A stretch of 22,832 bases of DNA from JAXHUH01 sp034211175. GTDB lineage: Bacteria; Actinomycetota; Acidimicrobiia; Acidimicrobiales; CAIXPF01. The stretch is from assembly GCA_034211175.1 (NCBI GenBank), contig JAXHUH010000211.1, forward strand, positions 1 to 22,832, written 5' to 3'. Each line of letters starts with the position of its first letter. The first letter of the stretch is position 1. Position numbers and translations under genes: made by a program. Below the pieces are notes generated by a model that ran no database searches, was not told the DNA's origin, and was given only the letters and a program-made list of their open reading frames with translations. Positions 1 through 5,095 of the stretch are shown here, piece after piece.

Positions 1-35
1 GATGCAGCTCGTCGCCACGATCGACGAGCTGCATC
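1..35. repeat. Perfect 14-bp inverted repeat with 7-nt loop
   Basis: Bases 1-14 are the exact reverse complement of 22-35. The repeat lies inside the regulator's coding frame, in the interdomain linker, and touches the window boundary, so it could extend further left. Confidence 0.85.
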
Positions 36-841
36 ACCGGCCCCGGCGCCTTGCGGGCTGCGACGACCGGAGCCGGCGTCACCGCAGCGCCGGCGCGCAC
101 GGCCTCCAGCAGCGCGATCGTCTCCGCGGTCGCCTCGACCCCGAGCTCCTCCCGGAGTCGCCCGGCGAACCGCTCGAGGTGATCGACGGCCCGCGCCGCC
201 TGGCGTTCGGCGGCCAGGGTGCGGGCGACCAGGCGGTGGGCCCGTTCGTCCCACGGCTCCAGCTCGATCCACCGTCGGGCCACGCGCCGCGCCTCGGCGA
301 GCTCACCGGCCCGCTCGCGCACGTCGGCGACGCGCCGCAGCGCCTCGACGGCGACCTGGTCGAGCTCGGCCCGAACCGCCCGGACCCACTCCTCCCAGGT
401 GGCGTCGACCGGCGGGTCGAGGCCATCGAGGAACGGGCCCCGCCGCAGTGCCGCCGCCCGATCCCACGCCGCGACGGCACCGGGGGCATCCGGTGAGGTG
501 GCGGCCAGGCGCCGGAGCTCGGCGACGTCGACGTGGGCCGAGGCCAGCGGATCGACGCCCAGCGACGTCCTCGACACCTTGAGGAAGGGCACGTCGGCGT
601 CGACGTCGCCGATGGCGTGGCGCACCGACGCCAGGGTGTGGCGGAGGTTGGCCCGCGCCGCGCCCTCCGGGCGCTCGGGCCAGAGCATCTCGGCGATCGC
701 GGCGCGGGTGACGGTCTCGCCCACCGGAGCCGCGGCGACCCGCGCGAGCAACGCCCGCGCCGTGTCCGACTCGAACTCGACCGGCCGACCGTCGAGCGTG
801 ACCTCGACGCCGCCGAGCAGCTGAACGTCAAGACGTTCCAC
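1..841 (-). CDS. SARP/BTAD-family transcriptional regulator, N-terminal 280 residues (truncated by window edge)
   Basis: The minus-strand frame is open from a GTG at 841 to the left edge. An AAGGGGGG Shine-Dalgarno-like run lies about 6 nt before the GTG. Residues 1 to about 90 read as an OmpR/SARP winged helix: a LLGGVEV opening, EMLWP, and an ANLRHTLASVRHAIG recognition-helix region. Residues of about 95 to 245 read as a bacterial transcriptional activation (BTAD) helical domain, with FLDGL, EEW, RAELDQ and LEPWDERAHRL. Near residue 270 a VDRGDEL segment resembles the linker that opens the AAA/NB-ARC or TPR part of large SARP proteins (inference). The family activates promoters through 11-bp-spaced direct repeats, and such repeats lie in front of the divergent gene and the next three genes. 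It probably controls that array. The family call is firm; the target is inferred and the C-terminal architecture is unknown. Confidence 0.85.
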   Translation of the reverse strand, partial: MERLDVQLLGGVEVTLDGRPVEFESDTARALLARVAAAPVGETVTRAAIAEMLWPERPEGAARANLRHTLASVRHAIGDVDADVPFLKVSRTSLGVDPLASAHVDVAELRRLAATSPDAPGAVAAWDRAAALRRGPFLDGLDPPVDATWEEWVRAVRAELDQVAVEALRRVADVRERAGELAEARRVARRWIELEPWDERAHRLVARTLAAERQAARAVDHLERFAGRLREELGVEATAETIALLEAVRAGAAVTPAPVVAARKAPGPVMQLVDRGDELH

Positions 842-894
842 GCCGCCCCCCTTCGTCCCCTGAACGTCAGTATTGCGCGCCCGGCCGGACGTTC
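823..894. promoter_or_regulatory. Cluster of four GAACGTC/GACGTTC half-sites at the regulator start and divergent promoter region
   Basis: GAACGTC occurs at 823-829 and 862-868, and its complement GACGTTC at 832-838 and 888-894. The first pair forms a perfect 16-bp palindrome (823-838) that covers codons 2-6 of the SARP-like gene, just inside its GTG at 841. The second pair flanks 19 nt and abuts the 11-bp direct repeat at 895. This is a candidate operator for autoregulation or for another factor. The symmetry is seen directly; the function is inferred. Confidence 0.4.
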
Positions 895-914
895 TCCACG
901 CGCTCCGCACGCGC
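895..914 (+). promoter_or_regulatory. Direct repeat site A (11-bp period) upstream of paralog 1
   Basis: TCCACGCGC at 895-903 is followed after 2 nt by CGCACGCGC at 906-914, so the unit repeats after exactly 11 bp. A GATGTT hexamer (923-928) begins after 8 nt, as expected for a -10 box in SARP-dependent promoters. The start codon of paralog 1 is 47 nt downstream of the repeat. The site lies between the divergent regulator and the array, so it may serve both. Confidence 0.6.
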
Positions 915-961
915 CGGAGCCCGATGTTCGCTGCATCAGCCCAGGCAACAGAGGAGGAGTC

Positions 962-1474
962 ATGCGGACAACCGAGCGGATCCGGAGGGCTCGTGCGCAC
1001 TCGCGGTTGCTCGTGGTGCCGGTCGCCGCGGTGCTCCTGGGAGCGGCCGCGGTCGGGACGACCGCGACCGACCCGCCCGCTGATGCTGCCGACGAGTCAG
1101 CGGTCCTGCGCATCGGTGGCGGGGAGCTGGACGAGCGGCAGGAGCTGCTCGTCGGCCTCGCCGAGGAGTACGTCGACGCCTGGCACACCGGCGACCCGAC
1201 CGACGTCGTCGAGCGCTTCGACACCGACGGACGGCTGGAGATCGTCTGGGGCGGTGATCGGGGCCTTCAGGAGCTGTTCGCCGAGGACGGCACGCTCGCC
1301 GACTTCGTCGAGCGCGGTCACGGCTGGGTCTCGCTCCAGCGGCTCGAGTCGATGCTCGTCGGCGACGACGTCGTCATGTTCTCGCACCACTGGGCAGCCA
1401 GCGAGCACGAGAACGTCCTCTACTTCACCGACGACGACGAGCCCGTGATCGAGCGCCACGTCATGGTCCCGTGA
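962..1474 (+). CDS. Exported NTF2/SnoaL-like protein, array paralog 1 (170 aa)
   Basis: The ATG at 962 has AGGAGG (952-957) 4 nt upstream. The open frame continues much further upstream, but this Shine-Dalgarno sequence fixes the start. An Arg-rich N-terminus (RIRRARAHSR) leads into a hydrophobic segment (residues of about 14 to 30), then a small-residue region consistent with a signal peptide or anchor. The exported part (about 45-170) starts LRIGGGELDERQELLVGLAEEY and contains AWHTGDPTDV, like the first helix region of NTF2/SnoaL-like domains, followed by beta-rich sequence. No catalytic residues are recognised. It is the most divergent of four tandem paralogs and the one next to the SARP-like regulator. 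It lacks the 5'UTR hairpin and the downstream terminator of the other copies. The fold is inferred; no specific function is recognised. Confidence 0.85.
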   Translation: MRTTERIRRARAHSRLLVVPVAAVLLGAAAVGTTATDPPADAADESAVLRIGGGELDERQELLVGLAEEYVDAWHTGDPTDVVERFDTDGRLEIVWGGDRGLQELFAEDGTLADFVERGHGWVSLQRLESMLVGDDVVMFSHHWAASEHENVLYFTDDDEPVIERHVMVP

Positions 1475-1485
1475 GCACCAACCGC

Positions 1486-1505
1486 TCCACGCGCTGTCCA
1501 CGCGC
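1486..1505 (+). promoter_or_regulatory. Direct repeat site B (11-bp period) upstream of paralog 2
   Basis: Two identical TCCACGCGC units (1486-1494 and 1497-1505) sit exactly 11 bp apart. GACGAT (1514-1519) starts 8 nt after the second unit and is a candidate -10. The start codon lies 85 nt downstream, a distance kept exactly at sites C and D. Confidence 0.65.
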
Positions 1506-1860
1506 CGGAGGGCGACGATGACGGCGAAGGTCGGGCCGGGTCCTCGGACCTCCCGTCCGGCGGAGATGAGGACATGAGAGAGGAGGCGTCATGAAGACCA
1601 TCGATCGGGATGTCTGTGATGTCCCGACCACGACCACCACCGAGCAGCCGACGACCGGTCGTCGTCGCAACGCGGTGGTGCTCGGCCTCGTGGCGGTGGC
1701 GGTGTTGGTGCTCGGCGTCGCGGGCGGCTGGCTGCTGTTCGGCTCGTCCGACGGTGACCCGAGCGCGATCCGGATGGGCGGCGGCGATCTCACCGCCCGT
1801 CAGGAGCAGCTGGTCGACGTCGCCGAGGCGTACAACGCGGCGTGGCACACCGGCGATCCC
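1496..1860 (+). repeat. 365-bp block identical to 2940-3304
   Basis: Reading the two stretches side by side shows no mismatch. The block covers the second half of the direct repeat, the 5'UTR with its hairpin, and codons 1-90 of paralog 2. Identity stops abruptly inside the GDP-A/T-DV motif. Such a sharp edge points to recent duplication or gene conversion. Confidence 0.9.
1540..1573 (+). promoter_or_regulatory. 5'UTR hairpin with anti-Shine-Dalgarno loop (copy 1 of 3)
   Basis: An inner stem CGGAC (1545-1549) / GTCCG (1555-1559) carries a CTCCC loop, and outer arms GTCCTC (1540-1545) and GAGGAC (1568-1573) can close around it. The loop region CCTCC is complementary to the GGAGG of the Shine-Dalgarno sequence at 1581-1586. 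It recurs unchanged before paralogs 3 and 4. A role in translation control is inferred. Confidence 0.45.
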
Positions 1861-2133
1861 GCCGACGTGCTGGCCCTGGCGCCCAACGGCCGCCTCGAGG
1901 TCATCTGGGGTGGCTCGGTCGGCACCGAGGTGTTCCTCGCGAGCGACGGGTCGCTCGCCGGCTACGTCGAGCGCGGCGGCACCTGGGACCGGATGTCCGA
2001 GTCGGACCAGATGATCGTCGCCGGGGACCTCGTCGTCTCGCCGTTCGACCTGGACGGCATCCCGCGGGTGAGCGTGTTCCACTTCACCAGCGGTGACGAC
2101 CCGGTGATCCTGCTGCACGAGATCCTCCCGTGA
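1591..2133 (+). CDS. Membrane-anchored NTF2/SnoaL-like protein, array paralog 2 (180 aa)
   Basis: The ATG at 1591 is preceded by AGGAGG (1581-1586) with a 4-nt spacer. The layout is a short cytoplasmic head with a Thr run (VPTTTTTEQPTTG), a positive RRR stop (residues 24-26), one strongly hydrophobic helix (about 28-50, ending GGWLLF), and an outside domain. That domain opens with IRMGGGDLTARQEQLVDVAEAYNA, with AWHTGDPADV at about 84-93. There is no obvious cleavage site, so a type II (N-in) anchor is likely. The final residues of the protein match paralog 3. The first 90 codons are DNA-identical to paralog 4. It is expressed as its own unit, with a direct-repeat promoter, a 5'UTR hairpin and a terminator hairpin. 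The fold is inferred; the function is unknown. Confidence 0.88.
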   Translation: MKTIDRDVCDVPTTTTTEQPTTGRRRNAVVLGLVAVAVLVLGVAGGWLLFGSSDGDPSAIRMGGGDLTARQEQLVDVAEAYNAAWHTGDPADVLALAPNGRLEVIWGGSVGTEVFLASDGSLAGYVERGGTWDRMSESDQMIVAGDLVVSPFDLDGIPRVSVFHFTSGDDPVILLHEILP

Positions 2134-2153
2134 CCGTGTAGCCATCACGATCC

Positions 2154-2179
2154 GGCCCTCCCGCCCCGGCGGGAGGGCC
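2154..2179 (+). terminator. Perfect 12-bp palindromic hairpin after paralog 2
   Basis: GGCCCTCCCGCC (2154-2165) pairs with GGCGGGAGGGCC (2168-2179). There is no U-tract, which is common for terminators in very GC-rich actinobacteria. It lies 20 nt after the stop codon and recurs after paralog 3. Confidence 0.7.
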
Positions 2180-2203
2180 CTCGCGTGGGCCGACGGTGAC
2201 CGT

Positions 2204-2223
2204 TCCACGCGCAGTCCACGCGC
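2204..2223 (+). promoter_or_regulatory. Direct repeat site C (11-bp period) upstream of paralog 3
   Basis: TCCACGCGC at 2204-2212 and at 2215-2223, an 11-bp period. GACGAT (2232-2237) begins 8 nt downstream, although the spacer between them differs in sequence from site B. The ATG is 85 nt downstream. Confidence 0.65.
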
Positions 2224-2257
2224 TCGGGCGGGACGATCGCAGCGAAGGTCGGGTCAG

Positions 2258-2291
2258 GTCCTCGGACCTCCCGTCCGGCGGAGATGAGGAC
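2258..2291 (+). promoter_or_regulatory. 5'UTR hairpin with anti-Shine-Dalgarno loop (copy 2 of 3)
   Basis: Outer arms GTCCTC (2258-2263) and GAGGAC (2286-2291) enclose an inner CGGAC/GTCCG stem with a CTCCC loop. Flanking bases differ from copy 1 while the hairpin is unchanged. Confidence 0.45.
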
Positions 2292-2308
2292 ACGAGAGAG
2301 GAGGCGTC

Positions 2309-2854
2309 ATGAAGACCTTCGATCGGGATGTCCGTGATGTCCCGACCGCGACCATGACGACGGAGGCGCCGACGGCGACACGGCGTCGCCACGGGTTGGT
2401 GCTCGGTCTCGTCGCGGTGCTGGCACTGGTGCTCGGCGTCGCGGGCGGCTGGCTGCTGCTCGGCTCGTCCGACGACGACCCGAGCGCGATCCGGATGGGC
2501 AGCGGCGATCTCACCGCCCGTCAGGAGCAGCTCGTCGACGTCGCCGAGGCGTACAACGCGGCGTGGCACACCGGTGATCCCGCCGACGTGCTGGCCCTGG
2601 CGCCCAACGGTCGCTTCGAGATCCACCAGGGCGGCTCGGCCGGCACCGTCGTGTTCACCGCCGCCGACGGAACGTTGGCCAACTACGTCGAGTCGGGCGG
2701 GACGTGGGACGAGATGTCGGCACCCGGCCAGATGATCGTCGCTGACGACCTCGTCGTCTCGCCGTTCGTGTTCGACGGCGTGGAGCGCGTCAGCGTGTTC
2801 CACTTCACCAGCGGTGACGACCCGGTGATCCTGCTGCACGAGGTCCTGCCGTGA
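2309..2854 (+). CDS. Membrane-anchored NTF2/SnoaL-like protein, array paralog 3 (181 aa)
   Basis: The ATG at 2309 has AGGAGG 4 nt upstream. The architecture matches paralog 2: a cytoplasmic head (TMTTEAPTATRRR), one hydrophobic helix ending AGGWLLL at about residue 51, then IRMGSGDLTARQEQLVDVAEAYNA and AWHTGDPADVLALAPNGR. Shared C-terminal segments with paralog 2 include SVFHFTSGDDPVILLHE. Differences cluster in the middle of the outside domain (FEIHQGGSAGTVVFTAADGT and onward). That suggests the anchor and core are conserved while a surface varies. No function is recognised. It is transcribed from its own direct-repeat promoter and ends in a hairpin. Confidence 0.88.
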   Translation: MKTFDRDVRDVPTATMTTEAPTATRRRHGLVLGLVAVLALVLGVAGGWLLLGSSDDDPSAIRMGSGDLTARQEQLVDVAEAYNAAWHTGDPADVLALAPNGRFEIHQGGSAGTVVFTAADGTLANYVESGGTWDEMSAPGQMIVADDLVVSPFVFDGVERVSVFHFTSGDDPVILLHEVLP

Positions 2855-2880
2855 CGGTGACCGTGTAGTCATCACGACCC

Positions 2881-2906
2881 GGCCCTCCCGCCCCGGCGGG
2901 AGGGCC
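2881..2906 (+). terminator. Perfect 12-bp palindromic hairpin after paralog 3
   Basis: The same sequence as the hairpin after paralog 2: GGCCCTCCCGCC (2881-2892) and GGCGGGAGGGCC (2895-2906). It lies 26 nt after the stop codon. Confidence 0.7.
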
Positions 2907-2929
2907 CTCGCGTGGGGCCGGAGGGCCGT

Positions 2930-2949
2930 TGCACGCGCGGTCCACGCGC
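2930..2949 (+). promoter_or_regulatory. Direct repeat site D (11-bp period) upstream of paralog 4
   Basis: TGCACGCGC (2930-2938) and TCCACGCGC (2941-2949), 11 bp apart. GACGAT (2958-2963) follows after 8 nt. The ATG is 85 nt downstream of the repeat. Confidence 0.65.
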
Positions 2950-3304
2950 CGGAGGGCGACGATGACGGCGAAGGTCGGGCCGGGTCCTCGGACCTCCCGT
3001 CCGGCGGAGATGAGGACATGAGAGAGGAGGCGTCATGAAGACCATCGATCGGGATGTCTGTGATGTCCCGACCACGACCACCACCGAGCAGCCGACGACC
3101 GGTCGTCGTCGCAACGCGGTGGTGCTCGGCCTCGTGGCGGTGGCGGTGTTGGTGCTCGGCGTCGCGGGCGGCTGGCTGCTGTTCGGCTCGTCCGACGGTG
3201 ACCCGAGCGCGATCCGGATGGGCGGCGGCGATCTCACCGCCCGTCAGGAGCAGCTGGTCGACGTCGCCGAGGCGTACAACGCGGCGTGGCACACCGGCGA
3301 TCCC
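2940..3304 (+). repeat. 365-bp block identical to 1496-1860
   Basis: Second copy of the identical block. It runs from the direct-repeat promoter through codon 90 of paralog 4. Confidence 0.9.
2984..3017 (+). promoter_or_regulatory. 5'UTR hairpin with anti-Shine-Dalgarno loop (copy 3 of 3)
   Basis: Identical to copy 1 because it lies inside the 365-bp duplicated block. It precedes the AGGAGG of paralog 4. Confidence 0.45.
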
Positions 3305-3577
3305 ACCGACGTCCTCGCGTACGTCGCGCCGGACGGACGGCTCGAGATCTTCGACAGCGTCAGGGACCGCAGCGTCCTGCGGGTGAGCGACGGCTCGTTC
3401 GCCCGCTTCGTCAACCGGGGGAACGGCTGGGAGTCGCTGCGCGTGCTCGAGCCGATGCTGGTCGAGGACGACGTGGTCGTCTTCGTCCACTGGTTCAGCG
3501 GCAGACCGCATGCGGACGTCCTGCACTTCACGTCCGGTGACCAGCCGGTCGTCCGGGTGCACGAGATGCTGCGTTGA
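3035..3577 (+). CDS. Membrane-anchored NTF2/SnoaL-like protein, array paralog 4, chimeric (180 aa)
   Basis: The ATG at 3035 has AGGAGG 4 nt upstream. Residues 1-90 (cytoplasmic head, RRR, membrane helix, start of the outside domain) are identical to paralog 2 in DNA and protein. From GDPTDV onward the protein follows paralog 1 instead. It shares the GDPTDV variant and the pattern GW-SL--LE-MLV-DDVV-F-H, where paralogs 2 and 3 have GTWD-M. The last residues (VLHFTSGDQPVV) look mixed. It is therefore a chimera of a paralog-2 5' module and a paralog-1-like 3' module, best explained by recombination between array members. No function is recognised. Confidence 0.88.
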   Translation: MKTIDRDVCDVPTTTTTEQPTTGRRRNAVVLGLVAVAVLVLGVAGGWLLFGSSDGDPSAIRMGGGDLTARQEQLVDVAEAYNAAWHTGDPTDVLAYVAPDGRLEIFDSVRDRSVLRVSDGSFARFVNRGNGWESLRVLEPMLVEDDVVVFVHWFSGRPHADVLHFTSGDQPVVRVHEMLR

Positions 3578-3598
3578 CCACGATCCACACGCAGTCCC

Positions 3599-3630
3599 GC
3601 CGGCCCTCCCGTCCCTGTGGGAGGGCCGGC
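3599..3630 (+). terminator. 12-bp hairpin after paralog 4 (end of the array)
   Basis: Bases 3599-3610 pair with 3619-3630 around an 8-nt loop. The stem core GGCCCTCCC/GGGAGGGCC matches the other two array terminators, but the loop differs. Confidence 0.7.
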
Positions 3631-3656
3631 CCGCGTCGTGGGCCTCGCGACCGCGG

Positions 3657-3662
3657 TACGGT
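3657..3662 (+). promoter_or_regulatory. Possible -10 box (TACGGT) for the siderophore-interacting protein gene
   Basis: TACGGT fits TANNNT. The same GGTACGGT context recurs at 4530-4537, before the next gene. No clear -35 was found, so this is a weak call. Confidence 0.3.
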
Positions 3663-3718
3663 AGGAGCGCTTAACACATGGCGGTAGCTCGCCGACGAGA
3701 AGTAGAGGTCGTGGTTTC

Positions 3719-4513
3719 GTGCACGGAGAAGTGGTGGCGGTCGAGCGGTTGACGCCGCGGATGGTGCGGATCGTGCTCGGGGGCGACGGGCTCGACGACT
3801 ACGAGCCGACCGAGTTCACCGACCAGTACGTCAACGTCCTGCTGCCCCCGGAGGGCGCCCCCTACACCGTGCCGTTCGACGTCGACGAGGCCCGCGCCGG
3901 CGATCCCGTCCACCGACCGGTGGGCCGTCGGTACACGATCCGGGCGTGGGACCCGACGACCCGCCGCGTGACCATCGACTTCGTGGTCCACGGAGACCAC
4001 GGCACCGCGGGGCGGTGGGCCAACCGGGCCGAGGTCGGCGACCTCTGCCAGTTCGCCGGCCCCTCCGGTGCCTACGCACCCGACCCGACGGCCGACTGGC
4101 ACCTGCTCGCCGGCGACGAGAGCGCGCTGCCGGCCATCGCCGCCGCCCTCGAGCAGGTCCCGGAGGGCACACCGGCGATCGCCGTGGTCCTCGTCGACGA
4201 CGCGGACCACCACCTCGAGCTGACCAGCCCCGGCGATCTCACGGTCCACTGGGTCCACCGCAACGACGATCCCGGCAACCACGACCTGTTGCCCGAGGCC
4301 GTCGAGGCGCTCGAGCTCCCGGCCGGAAGGCCCCACGTGTTCGTCCACGGCGAGGCCGGTGAGACCCGGGCCATCCGCAAGCACCTGCTCGGTGAGCGCG
4401 GCATCGCCCGGGAGCACACGTCGATCTCGCCGTACTGGCGGCGCGACTTCACCGACGAGAAGTGGCGCGAGGTCAAGCGCGACTGGCTCGCCGAGGTCGA
4501 ACAGGACGTCTGA
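3719..4513 (+). CDS. Siderophore-interacting protein / FAD-dependent ferric-siderophore reductase (264 aa)
   Basis: The start is a GTG at 3719 (reading HGEVVAVERLTPRMVRI) with a weak AGAGGT upstream. Family motifs appear in the usual order. The FAD-binding RRYTIRAWD is at about 75-83, then DFVVHGDHGTAGRWA at about 89-103. Next is SGAY with LAGDESALPAI at about 120-142, and near the C-terminus SPYWRRDFTDEKW. Length is normal for the ViuB/SIP family. These cytoplasmic flavoproteins reduce ferric siderophores to release iron with NAD(P)H. No siderophore transport or synthesis genes are in the window. The gene stands alone between the array terminator and a small membrane protein. Confidence 0.9.
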   Translation: MHGEVVAVERLTPRMVRIVLGGDGLDDYEPTEFTDQYVNVLLPPEGAPYTVPFDVDEARAGDPVHRPVGRRYTIRAWDPTTRRVTIDFVVHGDHGTAGRWANRAEVGDLCQFAGPSGAYAPDPTADWHLLAGDESALPAIAAALEQVPEGTPAIAVVLVDDADHHLELTSPGDLTVHWVHRNDDPGNHDLLPEAVEALELPAGRPHVFVHGEAGETRAIRKHLLGERGIAREHTSISPYWRRDFTDEKWREVKRDWLAEVEQDV

Positions 4514-4588
4514 GCCGCATCGATCGGTTGGTACGGTCGCCCGCGGAGCGAACCCGCAGGACGAGTCAGGACCCAACCGACGTTGCCG

Positions 4589-5095
4589 ATGATCGTGGCG
4601 CTCGTCGCCCTCGTGTCGGTCGTGGTCGCCGTCGCGGCGCTCGTGCTCGTGCCCCGCGTGCGCTGGTTGGCCGGCCCCGGCGCGAGCGATCGTGAGCAGG
4701 ACCCCGAGGCCGGCCGCAGGGCCCGGGAGGTGGGCAGGCGGCGACGTCTCGGCGTGCTCGTGGTCAGCGGCGGGCTGCTCGTCCTGTCGGTCCGGGCGTG
4801 CGACGTGGTCTCGGACCGACAGCTCGATCGACGGGAGGACGCGCTGCGCGCCGAGCTCGGGCGCACTGACCCGGTCGAGCTCGGGATCACGCCGGCGGCG
4901 CTCGGCACCCCGGCGGCGAGGGTCGGGCTCGCCGAGATCGACGAGCGGATCGAGCACGCCGAGGTGAACACGCTCACCGCGAACGCCGAGCGGGCCGTCC
5001 TCGGGCTCCGCGTCCGGTGGGCCGCGGTCGATCGGTGCTTCGACCTGACCGTCGACGCGGGCGCGGACTACTCGCTCGTCGAGGACGACTGCTGA
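4589..5095 (+). CDS. Small membrane protein of unknown function (168 aa)
   Basis: The ATG at 4589 begins MIVALVALV; a TTG two codons earlier (4583) is an alternative. No good Shine-Dalgarno is visible. A TACGGT box at 4532-4537 may be the -10. There are two hydrophobic helices (about 2-22 and 54-71) separated by a charged loop (GASDREQDPEAGRRAREVGRR). The C-terminal half is outside or soluble, with charged residues and two cysteines near the end (DRCF and the terminal EDDC). No family is recognised. Its last 28 bp overlap tail-to-tail with the minus-strand hydrolase-like gene, so the two transcripts converge. Third-position G/C use supports coding. Confidence 0.65.
   Translation: MIVALVALVSVVVAVAALVLVPRVRWLAGPGASDREQDPEAGRRAREVGRRRRLGVLVVSGGLLVLSVRACDVVSDRQLDRREDALRAELGRTDPVELGITPAALGTPAARVGLAEIDERIEHAEVNTLTANAERAVLGLRVRWAAVDRCFDLTVDAGADYSLVEDDC

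Noticed and set aside
79..1224. Minus-strand 381-codon frame over the regulator and paralog 1
   Set aside because: It is in a different frame from the SARP-like gene and gives Ser/Arg-rich sequence; the true regulator starts at 841.
1566..1577. Three-codon leader ORF (ATG to TGA) before paralog 2
   Set aside because: Present in copies 2 and 4 only because they are identical; copy 3 lacks the stop.
1486..3600. Regularly spaced repeats as a CRISPR array
   Set aside because: The units are whole ~720-bp gene modules with coding content, not short repeats with unique spacers.
3678..3754. ATG at 3678 opening a short frame before the siderophore-interacting protein gene
   Set aside because: Out of frame with the conserved protein, and it stops after about 24 codons with no recognisable sequence.
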